From Haematococcus lacustris (Eukaryota; Chlorophyta; Chlorophyceae; Chlamydomonadales; Haematococcaceae): a DNA stretch of 64,000 nt. Below the pieces are notes generated by a model. The model searched no databases. It was not told the DNA's origin and worked only from the letters and a program-made list of their open reading frames with translations. The DNA lies in NCBI GenBank assembly GCA_030144725.1, contig JASKMD010000006.1, positions 830,586-894,585 of the forward strand. The letters run 5' to 3'. Of this stretch, positions 46,901 to 58,900 are shown piece by piece (position 1 is the stretch's first letter; each line of letters starts with the position of its first letter). A program made the position numbers and the translations under genes.

Positions 46901-49900
46901 GAAGGGTTGCACGGCTGTGTGCTTGGGTTCCACATTAGTACCAATATGAATCAGCAATGGGCCTGAGACGCCAAAAGTTAATCAGATTAGGAACCTTTCT
47001 GTGTAGTGTGGGTGTAGGGGAGCCCACAGCCGGTACCTAACTCTACATTAACAGCAGCATCCCAAATGCCAGCCACCCCGTTTCTCGCGCCCTCTTGTTT
47101 CTTCACCGAAAGCGTCCTCTTGTTACTAAGCCTGGCATCTCAGTGCTGACACAGCACTGCTGTTGCTGAGGAGCAAGTGGCTGCACTGAGTCATAGCAGG
47201 ACAGAGTATGGTGGCTGCTGGGTCAGCTGTGGGCCCGCAAGGCTCCTTCCTGGGCCTGCTCTTCTTATGCCCCTTTATGATTTTGTGGCTGAGGTCTGCC
47301 TGGACAACTGGCAGACCTTGTGCCTGGGCTGTGTGAGCAGGCTGGGCAGGGTGTGTGGTCTACATATTTTGCCCTCTGGGCTGGCTCGAAGAGTCACAAG
47401 AGCTGCTGTTGAGGGCAGGCTGTGCAGGCAGCTCAGTGGGGTGCAAGCCATACCTCACCCCTAACCTGCTTGTTGACTGTGATGTTGCTACAGGCTATTC
47501 CTGGATTGGCTGCAGCTGTTCCTGCTCATTGTCAACCCGTCTTATGGATGGGCCATTGACCCCAGCAACAAGTGAGTGACTGCAGCAGCAGCACAGCACA
47601 CGCTCCTATGCTCCTGCCAGGCTGCAGCAGAGCAGGGCCAGGGCAGCTGAGGAGGCAAGGAACCCATAGCTGTTGCTGCAGCTATAGTGTCCGGGACTGG
47701 GGTGGCCGGCTTGCTGGGGACCAGTGCTAGCTGCTCCAGCTGCAGCTGTTCATAGCTGCTGGGTGGCAGGCAACGAGGGGGGTGCAGCAGCAGGCAACAT
47801 GATGCTTCCAAGCAGTTGTCAACTGCCGCTGTGGCTATCATCATTGCTACAGAGATCACTGCCTGTCAGCACTGCTGGTGATGACCATGCTGTCCATGGT
47901 AATGGTGGTGGTGGCCACACAGGGTGTGGCAAGCCTTTTCATTCATCCAGCTCAACTACTTCATGACAGCGCGTGGCTATCTCTTCTTCCTGGTGTGCCT
48001 GTACACCATGTCGGGCTGCCTGGTGACTAACCTGGTGAGTGAGAGTGAGACTGGAGACAGGACTGCGGGTATGCAAGCACTGGTTACTTCTGCAAAGGCT
48101 CTTTCACTTCTGCTGCTTGCCACGTCTTTAAGCTTTGCCGGTTTGCTCTCGTGCACCTGTCGATACCATCATTCACGACCACAAAGGAAGGGCCTCCCTG
48201 CATTATCCAATCATTCCTTGCAGTGCCATTCCCAAAGCCTAATCCTATACTTGCCAGGCGTCTCAACATTTCCCATCACCATGCATTTCCCTGCTGGTCT
48301 CATGTCTTGCTTGCATGCAGGCACTGTGTATATGGGTTTCAAAAAGTTTCCAAGCCAACAAGTTTGACCATGTCTGGTGAGCAGGGTTAGCCGGGCACAT
48401 CAACCATCCCCTGTGGAAGGCAAGGGTAGGCTGGTGATTAGTCAGGTAGGCAGCGGCTGCAATGGTCAGGGGTGGGAGTTAGTCAGTCAGTGGTGATTAG
48501 TCAGGTAGGCAGCGGCTGTAATGGTCAGGGGTGGGAGTTAGTCAGTCAGTGGTGATTAGTCAGGTAGGCAGCGGCTGCAATGGTCAGGGGTGGGAGTTAG
48601 TCAGTCAGTGGTGATTAGTCAGGTAGGCAGCGGCTGCAATGGTCAGGGGTGGGAGTTAGTCAGTCAGTGGTGATTAGTCAGGTAGGCAGCGGCTGCAATG
48701 GTCAGGGGTGCTTAGGTTGGGCCATGTGGTCCAGGTTGTGGTGATGGTGGGTCATGTGGCATGATGAGGTAGAGTGGTTGCCTCTGGCCTGCTCTACAGC
48801 TATCTGAGGGTGAACTGGCTGTGCCCACTTGCTTACAGGCCCATTGCCTGGCTCAAGGTGTTCTCCCTGGTGTTTTATCAAGGTAGGTCAGGCAGTTGTT
48901 GGTTGTTGGTCAGGCTGTGCAATGCTGAGAAGGCACAGTCAGCGACCACCTTCTAGCCTAGCACAGACCTTCTGAAACCTTTACAGCAGCAGCAGAGACC
49001 ACCACCTCTGGTTGTTGATGGTCTTGGCCATGGTATGTAACCGGCTCATGTCTGTTCTGTAAGGATCCTTAGGCCCACCTGCACCGCCCTGCCATGCGCC
49101 CCTGCTGCTCCTCCCACATTGTTCCCTGGCACACGGCTGCACAATGCGCTGCATCACACATGTTGCTGGTGCCCATGCAATGTCTTCCTCATCACTGCTC
49201 TCCCATGTCCCTCCAATGCACCTGCTGCGCTGCCTGCTGCTGCATTGCCTTGCCCATGCAGTGCTGGACATTGCCAGCCTGACGCTGTTCCTCATTGCGC
49301 TGGACTGCCAGTACTTTGCGGTGCCTGCCAGCGCCCTGTACCACAACCAGCAGTTCCCTGACGTTTGTAAGTGCAGCCAGGCCAGGCCAGGCAAACTCAG
49401 GTCAGCTCAGGTCAGGTCAGGTCAGGTCAGGTCAGGTCAGGCCAGGCAGTGATGGAGAGGTGTCATTGAACCTCACAACACTAGGAGGCCGGCCAATGCA
49501 TGACAGGTGTGGTTGGAAAGCAAGCTAGGCCAGGGTGAAGGACGTGATGGACCCCCCTTCCCCTCCCTGCTTACCTACCCCTACACCCTACACCCCACAG
49601 CCCCAGAGAAGCATAGGCAGTCACACTCCCTGCTGTATTGCTGCAGCTTCAGGCCGGTGCAGGCGGTATGGCTTGCAATTGCAGTGTGCTTGTCTGGCAA
49701 TCAAAGTTGATGTTGATGGAGTCCAGAAGGGACTGAGTTGGGCAACAGTCAACAGTGGACAGTTGGGTTGGCAACAGTCAACAATGAACAGTTGGGCAAC
49801 AGTCAACAGTGGTCAACAGGCAACAGTGGCGTTGGGCAACAGGCAAGCCTGGTAGTGGTTGGAGCTATGCTGCCAGTGCTTTTGTTGGTGACGCTGGTGC

Positions 49901-52900
49901 TGCTGCAGACTGCTGGAGCATGCCCCACTTGGCGCACGCTGCTGTGGCGGCAGTGTCAGTGGTCGTCTTCACAGTACTGGCTGCAGTGTTCACTGGAGCA
50001 GAGGTGGAGCTGAACCCAGTCAGCAAGAACCTGCTGGGCATGGCTCACTCACAGTGGGTGCCTGGGGTGACTGGAATGGCTGCGGTGCTAGGTGGCCTGG
50101 GTGAACCACCAGGCTGGGCTGGACTGGCAGGCTGTTGAGCAGTTGGGGCGGGACAAGTTGGGGCTGGGCTGGCCAAGCAGGCTGGGCTGGGTATTCTTAC
50201 CTGCTGTGTGGTCTGGATGTGTTGGACAGCAACAGCTACGGCTGCTGAACAGGCACTTGATGTTCTGATCTATTGTATCATTGTAAGACTGTCCTAGTCA
50301 GGCAATGTCATCCCAGTCCTCTCCTTCCACTCTGCTGGCTATTGTCTGCTGGCTCCTATGCTTTGACGGCTGCGTTACAACTCACAGTCGTGCTATGGGG
50401 CGGGCGGCACGCCGCAGGGTGGAGGTGATGGCCTTCCTATTGAAGTCCCTCATGACCTGCGCTAGTGTGTTTGTGAACGGCATGACCTGGCTGAGCGTGG
50501 TGAGCGGGCTGGCTTGACGGGTTGGCTGTGGCAGCTTGTTGCAATGCTCTGCACCCTGACCCACAGCGATGACTGACATCAGCAGCTCAGCTGGCTGCAC
50601 ACAGCCAGCACTGCCCTCAGTTGCCTGCGAAGCCAGAGCACAGCCCACAGAGCACTCCCAGCCATGACTGACATGACAGACATGGGCTTAGCCAGGCATT
50701 CCCAGACTGGCCAGTGCCAACTCTGCATGCTTCAGCAGTCATGGCAGTCTGCACATCTGTTGCTGCTGAAATGCGGTCACCCTACCACCTGCTACTCCCA
50801 AGACATGTGGAGGCTGAGAAATCAGCCTCAATACCTCATTGACACCCGCTCATAGCTACTATATGCCCGCACAGCTTAGTCTCGCCCCAACTGCTGCGGT
50901 CCTACATCAGCAATAGCATGTCATGCAGAGTCATGCTTCAGCATATCCTGCAAAGTATGCGTCCAAGGGGTGTGGCAGTCAAGGTGATGGGTGCTAGGTG
51001 TCAGTGCAGCATTTAGCCGTTGCTGCCTTCTAGTGCAGTGCCTGGCTCCTGCCGACTGATTGGCTGCTGGCGGCTGCTGTCAGGTATACCTGATCTGCTC
51101 CTTCTTCCTGGTGTACCTGTACCTCACGTGGCTGCCCTACCTGCATGCGGCCATCAACCACGTGCGCATCGCCGCAATGACCAGCATACTGTACGCCTCG
51201 CTGCTCCTCATCATCATGTCCTACGCCCCTGGGGTGGACCAGAACAACCAAAAAGAAGTGGCGGACTTCAAGTAGGCGGCAAAGCCAGCTAGCCTGCCTG
51301 CCTGGCGTCTACCATGTCTCCTGCCTGTGTTTAGACTACACTGGCCGCCTGCTGCTGAGTTTAGTTTCGAACTTCTCTTTCTACTTAAATTATCTAGTAC
51401 CTTATAAACCTATATGTAACGTAGCATATATAACTACGTTCCTCACCATAGCTTGCTTGGACTACGTACCTCACTGTAGCTGGCTTAGACTATGGGCCTT
51501 GCCGTACCTCACCCTAGCTTGCTCCATGTGTGCCAGCTGCTTTGCTGACGCATTCCTAACCAGCTGCACTGGCAGCCCGATAACCTGACTACCATATGAG
51601 TGCCGTCTGTCTCTTACTAGCACCGAGTGCTGTAACTGGAATGTGTGTCGTGCGCTGTCTGGCCCCTGCCAGCCTGCCTGCCTGCTTATGCCTGCATGCC
51701 TGTCTTGCCCACCCTGTGCCCTCTTGCTCCTTGCCCTCTGGCCACAGTGGGATCCTGACCAACCTGCTGTGGGCGGGCCTGGTGCCTGTGACCCTGGCCG
51801 GGGCAGCCATGTCCTACATCCACACCAGGTTTTGGGCAGTGACAGTGGTGAACAAGTTCAGGTAAGCCCCCCTGTCGCCGTCCCTGCCACCTGTTCCTGC
51901 ACACCGCTGAGTGGACCTAGTGTCTGTACCAGTGATTTTTTTTTCGTAATACGTAACGATCGGAACCAAAAGCTTGTTTTATAGTCCTGGATTTCGGAAA
52001 TATAAACAAATTTTGGCATAAGAAAATGCTGCGTTACTTGTTTTTCGTTACCAGTCGGGACCAACTGCGTAACCAGCCATGTGATGGTCCCGGACCCTTC
52101 GTGACCAGCATCAGCTTGGCTGTTTTGAAAAAAACAAACACTGGTCTGTACTGCACACGAGTCTGTACTGCACACTGAGTGAGGCGGCCAGGCAGCCACC
52201 CACCACCCCTTCCATCTAGCTCGCCCTCCCGGCCTCCTCCTGGCACTCAGGGAGGCCCCTCCAGACGCTAAGCTGCATCGAGTGTACCCCTTCACTGACC
52301 CCCGGCAAGTGGAGATCGCGTCCCGCTGCTGCCGCCAGTGGCTGGACGAGGACACCCTGGACGAGGAGGCGGGGCGTTTAGCCGAGCGCATCATCTTGGC
52401 CGGCAAGAAGCTCATGCCGCACCAGCCCTACATGACCATCTGGTACGGACCTCCCCACCTGCACCCACCTGCTGTCCACCCAAACGCTGCTGTGTGTGCT
52501 TCCTCACCCGCTTTACAAGAGCGATGAGACCATGCGCACTGCAGCTGCAAGCATTGATGGGCGTTTGCTGCCAGCCTTGATGGGGGTTAGCCAGCCTTAA
52601 TGGGGTTAGCCAGCCAGCCTGAATGCCAGCCTTGATGGCCGTGCCAGCCTTGATGGGCGTGCCAGCCTTGATGGGCAATTGCTGCACTGCGGCACTGCAC
52701 TGCGCACGCACTGGAACAGCGCGATCAGCCCGCTTGTGCGTTGTGTGATGTGTGTGAGCATGTGGGTACTTCTATCTATACCTCCATACGAGTGCCTTCG
52801 TAATAGCAAGGTGCCCTTGATGGCTCAGGCAACCTCAAGAGGACCACCCCGTGTGGTACTGCTGCTGCTGTGCTGCCTGCCTGCTTGCTTGCCCAGGTAC

Positions 52901-55900
52901 TCCAGCTTCCTCATTGACGTGCAAGGGTCGTACCAAAGCGGCTACACAGAGCTCCAGGTCAGGCTGGGCCTGCACTGCCAGCCGACAGCATTGGCCACAG
53001 CAAGGTCCACCTCACCAATTGACTACACCCTCCTGACCAACCAGCCTGTATCTGACACCAGCCAAACACCAGCCAAGCAGCAGCTAGAGTGCCACAGGAC
53101 TGCACCTGAGTGAAGCCTGTTGAAGGTAGCAGCAGGCACTGGCTCACTGCTGTGTTGTGGTCTCACTCCTTGCAGCTGGCCAAGAAGGCGACCAACCCCA
53201 CCTACCTTGAGCGGTTCTGCATGTTCATTCGGGAGCAGGAGCACACCCAGGTGATGAGCTGCCTCACACAAAACGAACTGAATGTACTTGTAGGTGATAT
53301 AGCAGGTTTGTGGGTATATGCCCAGTGCACACTTTGGGAGCAAACCTGAAGCGCAGTTGATGCATTGAAAACTTGGCTGGGGTGCCTAGCAACTATGGCA
53401 TGCCCTCCACACTCAGCCTGCCTGCCTTCACCATGTTGACTCCAGCACCGACCACCCCCAGGTAGAAGCTGACCTTGCCAATGATGGCTAAAGCTGGGGT
53501 GACTGCGTCAAACAGTGCTTTATCCAACCCTACAGCCACACCAGCCCTAGGCAGGCCCTGCGCCCCCACCGCTGGATGTTGCTCATGTCTGTGTGACTGC
53601 ATTGGCTGTGCCATGCCTGCATTGCTCTGGATAGCCCCCTCCTTCCTCACCAGTCGGTGTGCATCAAGAAACTGCCTGGGCCGGGGTTGCAGTAACATGT
53701 TGCCTAGAAAGGCAACGCTGTTAGTTCACCACTGCAGTGTGTGAGACACTGATCTTGCACTCCTTGCCCTCCTCCCCGCCATGCCCTCTGCTGCTTCCTG
53801 GTCAGAGAGCCTCAGCAGTGACCAGTGGCGAGAACGGCAGCGTGGACCTAGTGTCATATGTGGAGTTCCAACGCAACTTACGGTGGGGCTGCCAAGAGAC
53901 AAGCCCAGGCATGCAGCGCAATCCAGCGCATGCAGCGCATCCAGCGCAATTAGTCAATGACAAGCCCAGGCATACGGCGCAGACCAATGTGGCTGCACTC
54001 TTCCCTCCTGCCCTACTAGTGTCTCCTCCACGTTTTTTGCCGTGCACCAAAATTCTGCTCCACAATGCCATAGTCTAAGAACTGTCACTCTGCTAGACCC
54101 TGCCCGCTTCCCTGCTGCTTGTGGTGGCCGGGTCTCATGTGATCATGACCATTACTATAGAATTGGCTACTGAGGCCATTTCATGGCCAGGCCACCACCC
54201 TGCAGATGTGTCTTCCTCACAAGTTAGCTGTGCGCCAGACCTTTGCTCCTCAGCCAAGCCTGCTGCTCGCACCCACCCCTGCACCGCATGCGCTGGTGTG
54301 ATGGTATGCATGTGCTCATGTGGCCATGCAGCCTGGCTGTCCGCATGCACATGGACGCCCTGCTGGCTATGCGCAACTTCTGGGAGACGTTGCTGCACGC
54401 CAACATCACGTTTGACAAGCTGTCCAGGGCGGTGGCACGCATAGAGACGTGTGTGAAGGCCTCAGAGCGCATGTACCGCACGGTAAGACAGGGCAGGGCA
54501 GGGCAGGGCAGGGCAGGGCAGGGTGGAAGGGAGATATATGGGTTGGGTAATAGGGCACATGCTCCGCATGAACATAGGGCATGAGGAAGGGCTAAAGCAG
54601 GGGAGGTGAGGTGTGAGGATGTCCTTTCCTATGCAGCTTATCAAGCACAGCCCCATGCCTGCCTTTACCTGGCACCGTAATACAGGCGAAGCTGCATCTT
54701 GCTAATGCACCCACTGATCTCAGCCACCTGTGGGATGCTTCCATGGCCTGGTCGTGGCACATGGCTTAGCCTCATGATCCTCATGCCTTTGTGCCTATTG
54801 GTTCATGTGTGCTGCCAGCAAACTTACGTCACCACCTAGTGACACTGCAAGCAAGCAAAGGTTGCTCTAATCTCTATGCTGGTCAAGAGTCATTCTTGAC
54901 AGCCCCTAGCTTCCTGGTCTATGGTCTTCTGTTGCCACGCCACAGTCCCACCAACCTCACACACACTGCAGCCACTGCACCTGGCGCAGCATGGCCTCCC
55001 TTGCATTGCCTGTGCAGGTGCTGTCCCGTCACAGCAGCAGCGTGAAGGTGCTGCAGCTGTACGTCAAGTTCCTGCAGGGCGTGCGCAACGACCCCTGGTC
55101 AGCAGCACGCTGGGCAGCGGAGGCAGAGAAGCTGCAGAAGATGGAGGAGGAGGCGAATGAGAGGTGGGGAACGGGCAGGGCAGCGTACCAGGGAGGGCCC
55201 TGTCAAGCTGTGCTGGTAGTCAGCCTTCACCTGCATCCCTCACCTGTGTGCATGCCTCGAGCATTTGCCTAGGAGGGTGAGCAGGGACCTTCACCTCTAG
55301 GGGAGGTAGTGGGAGGGGGCGGTGCCCCTGCGTCAACATCCCTGCATGGTCATGCTGGCGATATGTGCCTGCAGCCGGCTGAGATGTTAAGGTGCCGAAG
55401 TGCTAAGGCCTATGTTTAACCCTGGATGCATGCCAGAACTCCTGGAACAGTCTTCTACTTGTGCTTCTTTTCTTGTTCTCCTTCTTCTGCGTCGTCGTCT
55501 TCTTCTTCCTCTTTCTGAACAGCTGTGTCTTTGTGAGCTCATGTCAACACCTGGCTGCTCTTTGCAGGGCTGTGTTTGGCGGTGACGACACTGAATTGGG
55601 AGGGATGAGCAGGAACGATGACACCAAGGTGGTCATGACACCCTGCCAGTCATCGCCCTTAGCTCAGCTTAGCCAAGCACACTGCTGGAACCGTGATGCC
55701 CCGGCTCCATTGCTGAGCACTTGGCCAGAGCTGCTGCCATTGCTTGTGCAGGGCATCATCATTATGGGGGCCAACTGCCTCATCCGCATGATCAATGACG
55801 TGAGTGAGAAGGGGCAAGGCTGTGGTCAGGGTAATGGCCAATGAAGGCAAGGCTGTCTGTCTGTATGCAAGGATGGCCAATGAAGGCAAGGCTGTGGTCA

Positions 55901-58900
55901 GGGTTTTGGCCTATGTAGGCAAGGCAGGGCACTGGCTCCAGGGTCCCATGGCCTAGAGTCTGCATGGAGGTATGTTGCATGTTGTTCTGCTTGCATGCAG
56001 GCTGCTTGCGAGCTGGTGGGGTATCAATACAAGTCAGAGCTGATGGGCAAGAATGTGAGTGATCTTCTCGTGATGTCATGCACTTTGTCAGCTGTCTGGC
56101 TCATGGCCTCTAGACTGACATGACTGCCATGCCTGCCAAAGCAAGCTGCTCCCTAGCAAGCCAGCAACCCAGCTCCTGGCGACAAGCCAGCTCCTGAGTC
56201 AGCCAGGTGGATGGGGGTTGACAACGTCGCTGCTTTCACATTTTTGGAAACCCCACACCTCGCCATGCTAGTCTAGATCAGAACATTGTCCCTGCCCACA
56301 TTTCGTCATAGCAGGCAGTGCTAATGGCCTCGTGATAGGGAAACCAGGCCGGCTGCACCCCTGAAGTGCACCCCTGAAGTGCACCCCTGAAGTGCCTTAG
56401 TCTTGGACCCTGGACACAAGGAGGATTGCACCGTGTTGCATTGTGTTGCATCGTGATGCAGATCAATGCCATCGTCCCTCCCCCTTTCTCAAGAAACCAC
56501 AACAACTATGTCCGAAATTACATTCAAACAGGTGTGACCAAGCCTCCACCCCCTTCTCACCCTCTTCGCACTGATGCCTGTGCCCATTTTGCTTGTTTCT
56601 TAGCTACTGCAGCAAGCATCGGTTCGCATGCAAGTGAGCAAGGAACCTGGCATGTGATGAGCACTGGAGTAAGCGTATTCACGCTTGCACGTTGACCAAG
56701 CCTCACACCCTCTTTTCCCTCTTACCGCCAAGGCTTGTGCACAATGGGCTTTTCTTCAGCTACTGCAGCAAGCATTGGTCTGCCTGCAAGTGAGCAAAGA
56801 TGTGATGAACAAGCACGTGATGAGCACTGGAGCAGGCACTTGCACGTTTACACGACATAGCACCTCGTAGCAAACCCTGGGCCACCGGACTGAGTAGGGC
56901 TATCCTCCACACCTGACACAACACTAATCACAGTAGTAATGGCTGACAGCGGTGGTGACATGTGGGGTGCTCAAGCATCAGCTGTCACCATTGTGATACT
57001 GCTCTGCAGGCCAGTCCAAGGTACTGGACAAGCTCCGCGAGTTTGTAGTGCTGCACAAGGAGCGATACGTCCGCCCAATCAGTGTAAGCCTGCAACCAAT
57101 CTGGGTTGATCACAGAACCACGTTGTAAGCAATGCTGTTACATCATTTCTTCTAACGACGCATCTGCAGCCTTCATTGCAGTGAATGGCCATTGTTCAGC
57201 TGCCTCTCACAGGGCTGCTGGCCATTCACTGCTGAGCTGACCCGGCTGGTGCGGTGCTCATCCACTAGCACCACCCTGTCCCAACGCCGGTCTGTGCCCC
57301 TGGGCCTGCACACCACCTTGCAGCAGGCACGCAGCACCGCATCCGCACCCCAGGCTTGGTGCCAATGGTAGCTGCACCAAAGAACACCACCAGCTGCTTG
57401 GCCCGCCCATGGCGCTCCATGGACACCTCCGCCATGTCATCCTCCAACTGCGGTCATGCACACAAGGCACACATTGAGGCTGACATGATGGCACCAGGTT
57501 ACACATGGCACAGTCAACTATTCTTCCACTTCATTCCCAACCCACCACCTCTCAGTCCCATGTACGGCCCATCAGCGTAAGCCTACAACCAACTGTTGGC
57601 CGTGTCAGCAACACACTGCAACCCAGTGCGACATCACACATCAACTGTGTAGCCTTATCTAGCTTCTACACAGCTCCTTCACAGTGCATGTTGTATGCAG
57701 TGAGCAACACTGTGGAGTCATAGGCACTTGTGAGAAAAGCTATAGCTGCCGCGCTGGGTCACAGCAACACCACATACAATGGATGTTTCTGCTGCTACTG
57801 CACCTTGCTGCTGCTGGAGCTACTGCACCTGCTGCACCTGCTGCTGCTGGAGCTGGTGCTGCGCCTGGTGTTGCCCTCAGGTGTTTGTGACCAAGGTGTC
57901 AGGGATAGGAGAGGACAGCGTCTTCATGGTAAGCCATCGTGAGCTCAGCCTCAGCACTGCTGGGCCCCAGCATCAGGGCACAAGCACCACTGCCACCAGG
58001 CACTTGGCAAAGCGCAGCCAGTGGTGGGCGTGGGGCAGCTGGGTGTGGTGTTGCTCCCTTGCCCTGTCTGGCTGTCACTGCATCAAAGCTTGTGTGTGGT
58101 CTGCGTATTGCTTTTTGTTTGCTTGAGCCCATGCAAACATGCTGTTCAATGTCATGCTGGCCCCTTGCTCTTTGTGGGACTCATGGCAGTGCCAATGCAA
58201 TGTGGCCACAGGGCGTGTTCCAGCCCATCCACATCCCTCCTAACACAGCCGTGCTCTGGGTATTGGTGAGTAGCTCCGTTCCCCCTATGTACATCAGACC
58301 TCAATCATGCCCGACGCCAGCATCCCTGACATAACCCCTGCTTGACCCATCATGTCAGTGTCCTGTTCCTCATCACCTGACGTCCTAGGGCTCAGCAACC
58401 TCTACCTACTCTGGGCTTGGTTATCTTGGCAGCATGACCCGGCTTGACTTTTCTTCGCCCCCGCCCATCCCTTCTTCCCCCACCACTTTGTGGCTTGACG
58501 TTGTCTCAAGGCTGCGGTCGGAAAAACACAAGCAGGACAAAGTGCAAGGGTGCAACCAAACACAGCTGCAGCCGCATGGCCACAAGGCAGCAGGGCAGTG
58601 TGGCTGTCATTGCATCCTTCAGCTTCACATGAGCATTAGCTCCACTGCCTCCATGCACCACTGCATGCAAAGGGACAGTCTGCTGCTGCTGTCACTGGCC
58701 ACAGATGAGCGGGCAAGTGCTCTCGTGCGACATTACCTTCACTGACTGGACTGTAAGTGCTTGCCTCTGGGAGCATGACACTCCACAACCCACAGCCAGC
58801 CCACAGCCAACCCCACCCTCATCCACAACTCCCTACCTTCACCCTTGAGCACAGCCTGTCCCTTGTTGCTCTCTAGCCACTCCTCTTCAACCTAGGCTGC

